DNA of 33,263 nt from NCBI GenBank assembly GCA_946478305.1, contig CAMLBO010000050.1, positions 1 through 33,263 of the forward strand, read 5' to 3'. Each line of letters begins with the position of its first letter. Within the stretch, counting starts at the first letter, position 1. Positions 26,839-33,263 of the stretch are shown here, in pieces. Under the pieces are notes generated by a model. The model ran no database searches and was not told the origin of the DNA. It worked only from the letters and a program-made list of their open reading frames with translations. Made by a program: the position numbers and the translations under genes. The DNA is from an uncultured Enterobacterales bacterium (GTDB lineage: Bacteria; Pseudomonadota; Gammaproteobacteria; Enterobacterales; Enterobacteriaceae).

Positions 26839-27879
26839 TCAGCGTGCTGACTGTTTATGTTCCTGCCAGCGGGCGTCCAGAGCAGATAACTCCCGGTTGG
26901 CAAGCTGCCAGCGGCTGGAATTCAGTAGGTCCCGGCGCGCATCTTTACCCGTATATTTACCCCGATGGTACAACCCGGCAACGTTGTCCGCTTTGACCGG
27001 AGACAGGTTATCCAACACGCTGACAGCGCCTGACCTATTGTTGCAAACCAAAATCATGTCACAGCCAGCCTCCAACGAGGCCTGTCCACGTTCGGCATAA
27101 CTGCCCATAATGGCTGCACCTTCCATAGAGAGATCGTCAGAGAAAATCACGCCCTCAAAGCCGAGCTCCTGACGCAGGATTTTTTGCAGCCAGTAAGGGG
27201 AACCACTTGCAGGTCGCGGGTCTGCCTGAGTATAGATAACATGGGCGGGCATCACCGCATCCAGTAACTTTTTGTCATTCAACTGACGGAAAATAGCCAT
27301 ATCATGTTCGCGGATAACGTCCAGCGGGCGGTCGTCACGCGGCGTTTCCTTATGGGAATCCGCCGTCACGGCACCGTGACCGGGGAAATGTTTACCGGTG
27401 GTTTTCATCCCGGCAGCATGCATACCCAGAATAAACTGCTCAGCCATTTCAAGCGCCCTGGCGGGTTCCTCATGAAAAGAGCGTTCGCCGATAGCAGCGC
27501 TGACATGCCCGATATCCAGCACTGGCGCGAAGCTGATATCAATATCCATAGCAATCATTTCTGAGGCCATCAACCAGCCAGCTTCTTTAGCCAGCCGCTG
27601 GCCTTCATGGTTTTCATTGATAGCGGCAAAAGACTGAGCTGCCGGGATCCGGCTAAAACCTTCGCGAAAACGCTGAACCCGTCCCCCTTCCTGATCGACA
27701 GCCAGTACCAGACGATTTCGCGAGGCCTGACGGATCTGACGTATAAGTTCATGCAACTGGTCAACATCATGATAGTTACGGGTAAATAAGATCAAACCGC
27801 CAACCAGCGGATGGTGCAAAATTTCGCGCTCTTCGACATCCAGCTCATAGCCGGCAACGTCTAGCATTACAGGACCCAC
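26839..27879 (-). CDS. nagZ: Beta-N-acetylglucosaminidase NagZ
   Basis: NagZ is a cytoplasmic family 3 glycosidase that removes GlcNAc from anhydromuropeptides during cell-wall recycling and thereby produces the signal for AmpR/AmpC beta-lactamase induction. The product is 346 residues (E. coli 341). [18 protein letters not shown] holds His176, the general acid/base, and [11 protein letters not shown] holds Asp248, the nucleophile. The start is a GTG at 27879 (MGPVMLD, as in E. coli), with AAGGAG nine bases upstream. It follows thiK with an 18-base gap. Confidence 0.97.
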   Translation of the reverse strand: MGPVMLDVAGYELDVEEREILHHPLVGGLILFTRNYHDVDQLHELIRQIRQASRNRLVLAVDQEGGRVQRFREGFSRIPAAQSFAAINENHEGQRLAKEAGWLMASEMIAMDIDISFAPVLDIGHVSAAIGERSFHEEPARALEMAEQFILGMHAAGMKTTGKHFPGHGAVTADSHKETPRDDRPLDVIREHDMAIFRQLNDKKLLDAVMPAHVIYTQADPRPASGSPYWLQKILRQELGFEGVIFSDDLSMEGAAIMGSYAERGQASLEAGCDMILVCNNRSGAVSVLDNLSPVKADNVAGLYHRGKYTGKDARRDLLNSSRWQLANRELSALDARWQEHKQSAR

Positions 27880-27897
27880 GTCAGTGCTCTCCTTAAT

Positions 27898-28782
27898 TTA
27901 TTGGGTTTTATTACCAGTGCGCCCGGTGGCAAAAAGTCGCTCACGCAGCGGTTGCGCCCCGTCTGAATATATTTTTTCACCGGTCTGGTGCCAGCGAACT
28001 TCGAACCACATCAGCATCAGGTAATCCACCAAGGGTGTCCAACGGCGTATCTGTTGCTTCAGTTGAACAATATTCTGATAACCACCACAGGCAATATAGG
28101 CAGTCAGAAAACGCTGCTGTTGTCCCTTAGACCAGCCATTACCACGAAACAGCGCCGCCAGCTCCAGGGCAATATCACCATCAGCGGCATATTCCCAGTC
28201 AATAAGCCGCCATTTTTGCTCATCATGGACCAAATTACCGGGATGGATATCCATATGTAATGTCGAGAGCCGTAAAGGCACAGGCATCGGTTGACGCATT
28301 AATCGTTGTTGTAAACGCAGCCATTGCGGCATCAGACGTCGGCGATCAATCTGTTGCCAGTAACGGGCAAATTGCTGATGCAACGATAACCGGTATCCGC
28401 ATGGCTTGAGCCGGTGTAAATCCACCAGCAGCGGGGCCAGATGCTGGTGCAAATCTGCCTCGCAGGTGCGGTTCTCATCACAAACCTCCCCATCAAGCCA
28501 GTCAACAATCAGCCAGGGAGCAGAAAAGAGTTGAATACGCGGTGCGATATCCAACGCCTCGACATGCCGCAATACGCCTTTTTCACGCTGCCTATCGACG
28601 CCGAGCGCTGTTTTATCCGCTGATTGTGCCCTTGCCAGCCAGGAGCGCATCGGGGTTTCTATCTTCCAGCTTTCACCTGTCAGCCCGCTAACCGGACTGA
28701 AATGACAACCGGCGGAAAAAACCGCCGGAAGTTGTGCTGCAACAAGCTGTTCCAGTGGGCCCTTAATGTTGAACGGCACCAT
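27898..28782 (-). CDS. thiK: Thiamine kinase ThiK (YcfN)
   Basis: ThiK phosphorylates thiamine to thiamine monophosphate in the salvage pathway. The 294-residue product belongs to the choline kinase/APH fold: the Brenner-type catalytic loop HMDIHPGNLVH is at 176-186 and the metal-binding segment LIDWEYA at 193-199, followed by DGDIALELAALF. The N-terminal half is more diverged from E. coli ThiK (274 aa). The ATG at 28782 overlaps the end of lpoB by 20 bases; a GTG at 28803 would add seven residues, and neither has a clear Shine-Dalgarno, so translation is probably coupled to lpoB. Confidence 0.88.
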   Translation of the reverse strand: MVPFNIKGPLEQLVAAQLPAVFSAGCHFSPVSGLTGESWKIETPMRSWLARAQSADKTALGVDRQREKGVLRHVEALDIAPRIQLFSAPWLIVDWLDGEVCDENRTCEADLHQHLAPLLVDLHRLKPCGYRLSLHQQFARYWQQIDRRRLMPQWLRLQQRLMRQPMPVPLRLSTLHMDIHPGNLVHDEQKWRLIDWEYAADGDIALELAALFRGNGWSKGQQQRFLTAYIACGGYQNIVQLKQQIRRWTPLVDYLMLMWFEVRWHQTGEKIYSDGAQPLRERLFATGRTGNKTQ

Positions 28783-29356
28783 TACCTGACCAGACAATTT
28801 CACCGCTAGGGACTGTCATCAACTGCATTTTCAGCGTCGGTGCTTTCACATCACCCGTGACGGTACTGTAGAGCACGTACTGCGCGTTGACATAGCGCGC
28901 GAGCCCAATCGCTTTACTGCGAGAACCCAGGCTATCATCTACAGACAAGCCCAGTGCCTGCTTGGCAGTGACCAACTGGGAGTCCGGAACCACCTGGAAT
29001 TTGTTATTAGTTGCCAGCGCATCATGCAGCGCGGCGGTAGCTTTACTCACCGGCAGCGAACCGTTTGTGCTGTTTTTCACGCTATCGAGCAGCAATACAC
29101 TGCCCGCCTGCACGCCATCCGCCTGTAGCATTTTTGCCACCATCGGCTGAACGCTGGCACTCCAGTCAATAGTTTGTGCTTTCGGCGGCTGCGGAACAGT
29201 TTCAACCGGCGGTTGCCCGGACGTTTCCGGCGTGCCCGGCTCTACGGTCACCGGTGGCGTCGGCTGTTGCGGTTCTGCCGGTTGTTGTTTAGTGGGTAAG
29301 GTACAACCACCAAGGATCAGGGCGGCCATTGCCACCATGAGGAAATACTTTTTCAT
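28763..29356 (-). CDS. lpoB: Outer-membrane lipoprotein LpoB, activator of PBP1b
   Basis: LpoB is anchored in the outer membrane and reaches through the periplasm to stimulate penicillin-binding protein 1b. The 197-residue product has a lipoprotein signal ending LILGGC (Cys18), then a long Pro/Glu/Gln/Thr-rich disordered linker (about 20-60), then the globular domain (about 62-197, IDWSASVQPMVAKML...). The ATG at 29356 follows GGAGAAGG; a TTG one codon upstream is in frame. It sits between ycfL and thiK. Confidence 0.95.
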   Translation of the reverse strand: MKKYFLMVAMAALILGGCTLPTKQQPAEPQQPTPPVTVEPGTPETSGQPPVETVPQPPKAQTIDWSASVQPMVAKMLQADGVQAGSVLLLDSVKNSTNGSLPVSKATAALHDALATNNKFQVVPDSQLVTAKQALGLSVDDSLGSRSKAIGLARYVNAQYVLYSTVTGDVKAPTLKMQLMTVPSGEIVWSGNGAVQH

Positions 29357-29377
29357 CAACCTTCTCCGTACAGGAAA

Positions 29378-29746
29378 TTAGAGATAGAGGTAAACACGCA
29401 CACTGTACGCATCGAGATTGCCATTCAGGGAGGAGATAGTGATATCCGTATTTGCCGGAACGGTGATAGTGCGCGCGTCGGCGATCGGTAGCACGTCCAG
29501 CCCCTCTTTGTCATACCAGTAAAAAATATAATGCAGCGTGACGGCGTGCGGCTGGCTATTGCTCAGAACCGTAGTAGCCTGCTTGCGGCCATCTACTTCT
29601 GACACAGACGGCGTGCCGGGGATAATACCCGCTGTCAGCACCGGCGATTCCATGATGACCCTTTGCTGGCTGTTCAACGCAATGCGTGGCGAACTGCTAC
29701 ATCCCATCAGTAATATCACGGGTAACAATGCCATCAAAAATCGCAT
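29378..29746 (-). CDS. ycfL: YcfL, small lipoprotein
   Basis: This 122-residue protein is like E. coli YcfL (125 aa), with a lipoprotein signal MRFLMALLPVILLMGC (Cys16) followed by SSS, which lacks the Asp+2 inner-membrane retention signal, so outer-membrane sorting by LolCDE is expected. The remainder is a beta-rich domain (HAVTLHYIFYWYDKEGLDV). The function is unknown. AAGGA precedes the ATG. It has a 26-base gap after hinT and a 21-base gap before lpoB, so it is cotranscribed with both. Confidence 0.93.
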   Translation of the reverse strand: MRFLMALLPVILLMGCSSSPRIALNSQQRVIMESPVLTAGIIPGTPSVSEVDGRKQATTVLSNSQPHAVTLHYIFYWYDKEGLDVLPIADARTITVPANTDITISSLNGNLDAYSVRVYLYL

Positions 29747-29772
29747 GTTCTTTCCTTATTAGTGAGGAAGTA

Positions 29773-30126
29773 TTACTGACGCGCAAGCAACGGCCCCAGC
29801 GCACGGCCACCGACCAGATGCATATGGATGTGATATACCTCCTGGCCGCCATCACGATTACAGTTAACAATCAGACGATAACCGCTTTCGGCGATACCTT
29901 CCTGCTCAGCAATTTTTGCCGCAACCGTCATCATACGACCCAATGCAGCTTCATGTTCAACGGTCACATCATTCATGGTGGGGATCAGAATATTAGGAAT
30001 GATCAGAATATGGCTGGGAGCCTGAGGGGAAATATCCCGGAACGCAGTGACCAGCTCATCCTGATAAACCACATCGGCTGGGATCTCACGGCGGATAATT
30101 TTGCTGAAAATCGTCTCTTCGGCCAT
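29773..30126 (-). CDS. hinT: Purine nucleoside phosphoramidase HinT
   Basis: This 117-residue histidine-triad protein hydrolyses AMP-NH2-type phosphoramidates and acyl-AMP adducts. The HIT motif HIHMHLVGG holds His99, His101 (nucleophile) and His103, and the N-terminal [20 protein letters not shown] is typical. AGGAG precedes the ATG. It opens the hinT-ycfL-lpoB-thiK-nagZ-ycfP run. In E. coli fhuE separates hinT from ptsG; here there is only a 200-base gap. Confidence 0.97.
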   Translation of the reverse strand: MAEETIFSKIIRREIPADVVYQDELVTAFRDISPQAPSHILIIPNILIPTMNDVTVEHEAALGRMMTVAAKIAEQEGIAESGYRLIVNCNRDGGQEVYHIHMHLVGGRALGPLLARQ

Positions 30127-30165
30127 CTTGGCTCTCCTATCTCAATCAAAAGCGGTTTACGCAGT

Positions 30166-30276
30166 ATGAGTGACAATTTCTATTCCTTTCAACCTGATTA
30201 CGCTTTTTACGGCGCAAATGGCTTAGAAACCGCCAGCCATCACGTGAAACCGACCCGCGCCGGTTTTCAGGCATAA
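30166..30276 (+). CDS. Possible 36-residue small protein between hinT and ptsG
   Basis: An ATG-started frame of 36 codons (MSDNFYSFQPDYAFYGANGL at its start, ending RAGFQA) lies on the + strand between two - strand genes. Codon use looks like that of neighbouring genes and its TAA overlaps the ptsG terminator tract. There is no strong Shine-Dalgarno, signal peptide or membrane segment, and I do not recognise the sequence. It could be a real small protein, the 3' remnant of a lost gene (fhuE occupies this place in E. coli), or chance. Confidence 0.35.
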   Translation: MSDNFYSFQPDYAFYGANGLETASHHVKPTRAGFQA

Positions 30277-30297
30277 AAAAAGGAGGCCGCAGCCTCC
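30275..30297 (-). terminator. Rho-independent terminator after ptsG
   Basis: A 6-bp stem GGAGGC/GCCTCC with a four-base loop is followed on the - strand by seven T, about 30 bases after the ptsG stop. Confidence 0.88.
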
Positions 30298-30328
30298 ATT
30301 TTTATTACATGGTTAATCAATTATACGA

Positions 30329-31762
30329 TCAGTGATTACGCATGTACTCGTCCATGTCGGTTTTCAGGTTGTCTGACTTAGTACCAAAGATGGCCTGAAC
30401 ACCTGAGCCTGCCACCACAACCCCTGCTGCACCCAGTTTCTTCAGGCCAGCCTGATCCACTTTAGATACATCCGCTACACTCACGCGTAGACGGGTGATA
30501 CATGCATCAAGGTTAGTGATGTTCTCTTTACCGCCAAACGCCTGAACCAGAGAAGCTGACATTTCTGAGCCACCCTGCGTCGTTTGTTCGCTGGTAGTGT
30601 CTTCACGGCCCGGTGTTTTCAGGTTCAGCTTCGCAATCAGGAAGCGGAAGATGCTGTAGTAAACCACCGCATAAATCATACCGACAACCGGGAAGAGCCA
30701 GATACGGCTGCTATTACCGCTCAGCACGATAAAATCGATCAAGCCGTGAGAGAAGCTGGTGCCATCACGCATACCCAACAGAATACAGATTGGGAATGCC
30801 AGACCGGCCAGAATCGCGTGGATCACATAAAGAATCGGCGCCACGAACATGAAGGAGAATTCGATGGGTTCGGTGATACCGGTCAGGAATGCTGTCAGCG
30901 CAGCGGAGATCATGATGCCGCCGACTTTCGCGCGGTTTTCAGGTTTCGCTGAATGCCAGATAGCAATTGCCGCCGCTGGCAGGCCGTACATTTTGAACAG
31001 GAAGCCACCGGACAATTTACCCGCAGTCGGGTCGCCCGCCATGTAGCGTGGGATATCACCGTGGAATACCTGGCCAGCAGAGTTCACATATTCGCCGATC
31101 TGCATCTGGAATGGGACGTTCCAGATATGGTGCAGGCCGAAAGGTACCAGCGCACGTTCAACGACGCCGTAAATACCAAATGCGACCACGGGGTTCTGAT
31201 ACGCAGCCCACTGTGAGAATGTCTGAATTGCACTACCGATTGGAGGCCAGATAAAGGACAGAACCACACCCATTGCGATCGCAGCCAGACCAGAGATGAT
31301 CGGTACGAAACGTTTACCGGCAAAGAAGCCCAGATATTCTGGCAACTTAATGCGGTAAAAGCGGTTAAACATGTAGGCCGCAATGGAACCGGCGATAATA
31401 CCGCCCAGCACACCTGTATCGGCGAGGTGTTTGGCGGCAATCTCTTCCGGCGGCAAATGCAGAATCAGAGGAGCAATGACTGCCATGGTTTTCACCATGA
31501 TGCCGTAGGCAACTACTGCTGCAAGCGCAGAGACACCATCGTTATTGGTAAAGCCTAATGCTACCCCGATGGCAAAAATTAATGGCATATTGGCGAAAAC
31601 TGAACCTCCCGCTTCCGCCATTACGTGGGAAACGATCAGTGGCAGCCAGCTGAAGTTTGCCGAACCGACGCCAAGCAGGATACCTGCAATAGGCAATACG
31701 GAAACTGGCAACATCAGCGATTTACCTACCTTCTGAAGGTTTGCAAACGCGTTCTTAAACAT
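30329..31762 (-). CDS. ptsG: PTS glucose-specific EIICB component PtsG
   Basis: PtsG imports and phosphorylates glucose, using phosphate from EIIA(Glc). The product is 477 residues, as in E. coli. The EIIC membrane domain (about 1-385, roughly ten TM segments) contains the sugar-binding [12 protein letters not shown]; a linker (about 386-400) follows; then the EIIB domain with phospho-Cys421 in [11 protein letters not shown]. The ATG at 31762 ([19 protein letters not shown]) is chosen by homology, with CAGGAG upstream; an ATG at 31807 would add 15 unrelated residues. The leader keeps the SgrS pairing region, and the promoter region has Mlc-like and CRP-like sites. Confidence 0.98.
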   Translation of the reverse strand: MFKNAFANLQKVGKSLMLPVSVLPIAGILLGVGSANFSWLPLIVSHVMAEAGGSVFANMPLIFAIGVALGFTNNDGVSALAAVVAYGIMVKTMAVIAPLILHLPPEEIAAKHLADTGVLGGIIAGSIAAYMFNRFYRIKLPEYLGFFAGKRFVPIISGLAAIAMGVVLSFIWPPIGSAIQTFSQWAAYQNPVVAFGIYGVVERALVPFGLHHIWNVPFQMQIGEYVNSAGQVFHGDIPRYMAGDPTAGKLSGGFLFKMYGLPAAAIAIWHSAKPENRAKVGGIMISAALTAFLTGITEPIEFSFMFVAPILYVIHAILAGLAFPICILLGMRDGTSFSHGLIDFIVLSGNSSRIWLFPVVGMIYAVVYYSIFRFLIAKLNLKTPGREDTTSEQTTQGGSEMSASLVQAFGGKENITNLDACITRLRVSVADVSKVDQAGLKKLGAAGVVVAGSGVQAIFGTKSDNLKTDMDEYMRNH

Positions 31763-31769
31763 AATTGAG

Positions 31770-31784
31770 TGTGCTCCTGAGTAA
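31770..31784 (-). promoter_or_regulatory. SgrS small-RNA target at the ptsG ribosome-binding site
   Basis: The mRNA reads TACTCAGGAGCACAC just before the start codon, including the Shine-Dalgarno. It is complementary to the known E. coli SgrS segment containing GTGTGACTGAGTA: TACTCAG pairs with CTGAGTA and CACAC with GTGTG. SgrS with Hfq represses ptsG under sugar-phosphate stress. sgrS itself is not in the window. Confidence 0.75.
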
Positions 31785-31892
31785 TGATGCTTTTTGATAC
31801 TTCTCACGGCGCTTACTTATATGAGTCTGCAAGCTGCCGCGTTGCAAGTTTATGAAAACCCTTGCTGTTCAAGGTGTCTTAGCACCCCTTTT

Positions 31893-31917
31893 AATTTTTA
31901 CGCAGGGTAAAATAATT
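31893..31917. promoter_or_regulatory. Mlc-like operator 1 at the ptsG promoter
   Basis: An A/T-rich inverted repeat on the - strand reads AATTATTTTAC-CCTGC-GTAAAAATT, resembling ROK-family (Mlc/NagC) operators. It overlaps the predicted ptsG start (near 31899) and shares GTAAAATAATTCC with a second site 167 bp upstream. Confidence 0.7.
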
Positions 31918-31930
31918 CCCTTTGTTAATG

Positions 31931-31946
31931 TTTGATGGCAGTCACG
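31931..31946. promoter_or_regulatory. CRP-like site at the ptsG promoter
   Basis: On the - strand CGTGA-N6-TCAAA retains the GTGA and TCA cores of the CRP consensus TGTGA-N6-TCACA. Centred at 31938.5 it is 40 bases upstream of the predicted start near 31899, a normal class II activator position. Confidence 0.6.
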
Positions 31947-32030
31947 TTTTTTTGAAAAATCGGTCGAATCTTGGTAAAAAGCGGCATTTCTCTTAAAGAT
32001 AATCTGAATTTATTACGTCAAACAGCCCAA

Positions 32031-32053
32031 AACGGGTGTGCACATTACCCGTT
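32031..32053. repeat. 7-bp inverted repeat upstream of the ptsG control region
   Basis: AACGGGT (32031-32037) and its complement ACCCGTT (32047-32053) flank nine bases; TGTGCACA at 32037-32044 is itself a palindrome. It lies between the two Mlc-like sites. No regulator is assigned. Confidence 0.45.
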
Positions 32054-32060
32054 CAGGCGA

Positions 32061-32082
32061 TTAATTACGAGGCGTAAAATAA
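32061..32082. promoter_or_regulatory. Mlc-like operator 2 upstream of ptsG
   Basis: On the - strand TTATTTTACGCCTCGTAATTAA resembles Mlc operators and shares the arm GTAAAATAATTCC with operator 1. The 167-bp spacing is close to that of the two Mlc sites of E. coli ptsG. With operator 1, the CRP-like site and the leader it accounts for most of the 341-base gap 31763-32103. Confidence 0.65.
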
Positions 32083-32103
32083 TTCCAGTGAAAATGACTG
32101 CGC

Positions 32104-32904
32104 TTAAGAGTAGATCAGGGAGGAAGTATCGACGTAAAATAACCTGGAAAAGTTTGTCGTAGTCGCTTCGGCCAACCGTTCCAGACTGACTCCTTTCAGT
32201 ACAGCAAGGTATTCGGCAACATCGCGCACGTAAGCGGGTTGATTCTCTTTGCCACGATGCGGGACCGGTGCAAGATATGGTGAATCCGTTTCCACCAGTA
32301 GACGATCCAGCGGCACGTAGCGCGCGACGTCCCGTAACTGTTCAGCATTGCGAAAGGTCACAATGCCCGAGAAAGAAATATAGAAGCCCAGATCGAGCAG
32401 GAATTCTGCGGTCGGTAAATCCTCAGTAAAGCAGTGCAACACCCCACCACACTCACCGGCCTTCTCTTCCTTTAAGATATCCAGCGTATCCTGACGCGCA
32501 TCACGGGTATGCACGATCACTGGCTTATTCAGTTCACGTCCCACACGAATGTGATGCCGGAATGAGTCCTGCTGGAGTTTTAACTGATGGTCTTCTTTTT
32601 GATAAAAATAATCCAGACCGGTTTCGCCCATCGCAACCACTTTCGGGGCTGCTGCCAGGCGACGCAGCTCTTCGAAGTCATAGCCATCTTCAATGTTCAG
32701 TGGGTGTACACCACAGGAAAATGCCACATCCGGGCGATCGCCAATCAGTTGGGTCATCGCAGTATAACCAGGCAAAGTAGTGGCAACGGCCAGCATAAAT
32801 TTGACGTCCCGTTCGCGGGCTTTTTCTAATACTGCATCCACGCCACTGTGGAGCTCGTTGTAATCCAGACTGTCGAGATGACAGTGGGAATCGACTAAAA
32901 ACAT
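32104..32904 (-). CDS. ycfH: TatD-family metal-dependent hydrolase YcfH
   Basis: This 266-residue TIM-barrel protein of the TatD DNase family matches E. coli YcfH. Metal ligands are visible: His7 and His9 in DSHCHLD, Glu94 in GETGLDYFY, His132 in VIVHTRDA, His157 in VLHCFTED and Asp207 in ETDSPYLAPVPHRG. The family has metal-dependent nuclease activity; the exact role of YcfH is not settled. It follows holB with a 71-base gap as in E. coli, where the two are probably cotranscribed. Confidence 0.95.
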   Translation of the reverse strand: MFLVDSHCHLDSLDYNELHSGVDAVLEKARERDVKFMLAVATTLPGYTAMTQLIGDRPDVAFSCGVHPLNIEDGYDFEELRRLAAAPKVVAMGETGLDYFYQKEDHQLKLQQDSFRHHIRVGRELNKPVIVHTRDARQDTLDILKEEKAGECGGVLHCFTEDLPTAEFLLDLGFYISFSGIVTFRNAEQLRDVARYVPLDRLLVETDSPYLAPVPHRGKENQPAYVRDVAEYLAVLKGVSLERLAEATTTNFSRLFYVDTSSLIYS

Positions 32905-32975
32905 AATATTTAACTCGTTACGATAGTTTTGCAGGTCGGTACGCCGGTAGGCCCCACGTACCGCGAAGGATACTC

Positions 32976-33217
32976 TTAGCTAGCCTGATTCAGGGCGATA
33001 TCCCATTCAAGCAGTTGCTCAGTCAGCAATAATTCACGGTTTACACCCACAATCGTCAGCAACTGCTTACGACAATGCATCCACGCCTGGACACTTTTTT
33101 GCAGCGAATCATTGCTCTGTAACCGGGCAATTTGTGCAATCAGAGGCTGTTGATCGTGGTTAATAATAAATTGCCCGGCATTTTGCTGCCATTTAATGGC
33201 ATCCAACAGTAGTGAAC
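32976..33217 (-). CDS. holB: DNA polymerase III delta-prime subunit HolB, C-terminal fragment
   Basis: Only the last 80 or so codons are present; the gene runs off the contig and into adapter at 33218. The C-terminal segment CRKQLLTIVGVNRELLLTEQ matches the end of E. coli HolB (IREQLMSVTGINRELLITDL), part of the collar domain of the clamp-loader delta-prime subunit. The AAA+ and zinc-binding regions are missing. Identity is supported by position next to ycfH. Confidence 0.88.
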
Positions 33218-33263
33218 CTGTCTCTTATACACATCTGACGCTGCCGACGACACCTTACGTGTA
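33218..33263. other. Nextera (Tn5) sequencing adapter remnant, right end
   Basis: From 33218 the sequence is the reverse complement of the Nextera read-1 transposase adapter: the mosaic end CTGTCTCTTATACACATCT (to 33236), then GACGCTGCCGACGA (to 33250), then an eight-base sample index CACCTTAC and the first five bases of the P5 side (GTGTA). This is library sequence, not genome. Confidence 0.98.

Overview
The window is a 33.2 kb piece of an Enterobacterales chromosome. It is probably from the Yersiniaceae side (Rahnella, Ewingella or Serratia-like) rather than E. coli/Salmonella; this rests on protein similarity, moderate GC and gene order recalled from memory, so the genus is not certain. 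It is an assembled contig with uncut sequencing adapter at both ends: bases 1-28 and 33218-33263 are Nextera/Tn5 adapter, and both terminal genes (rluE, holB) are cut by it.

The backbone follows the E. coli order from rluE to holB. On the + strand are rluE (3' end), nudJ, mnmA, hflD, purB, phoP, phoQ and roxA, covering tRNA/rRNA modification, purine synthesis, the Mg2+/cationic-peptide two-component system and the ribosomal-protein hydroxylase. On the - strand follow pepT, cobB and the lipoprotein-release ABC transporter lolCDE. The repair translocase mfd is on the + strand. On the - strand come ycfJ, ndh, the hinT-ycfL-lpoB-thiK-nagZ-ycfP run (cell wall synthesis and recycling, thiamine salvage), ptsG, ycfH (TatD family) and holB (5' end missing). 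Compared with E. coli K-12, potABCD, nagK, ycfT, ldtC-bhsA-comR and fhuE are missing from this stretch.

The accessory part lies between mfd and ycfJ (17261-23623). Three overlapping - strand genes encode a Tat-exported molybdopterin hydroxylase large subunit, a two-cluster [2Fe-2S] subunit and a membrane-anchored triheme cytochrome c. Two divergent + strand genes encode a MocA-like nucleotidyltransferase and an XdhC/CoxI-family protein, both probable cofactor-maturation factors. No FAD subunit is present. The set looks like a complete periplasmic aldehyde or N-heterocycle dehydrogenase that feeds the respiratory chain through haem c; its substrate is unknown. The divergent intergenic region has two copies of a TGTTGCGCAA element 32 bp apart, a candidate operator for an unidentified regulator.

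Regulatory sequence is unusually readable. There is a triple PhoP box before phoP, FNR-like and PdhR-like sites before ndh, and two Mlc-like operators, a CRP-like site and a conserved SgrS target before ptsG. An ERIC element lies between lolC and mfd, next to an unexplained 13-bp inverted repeat. No tRNA, rRNA, CRISPR array, prophage or insertion sequence was seen.
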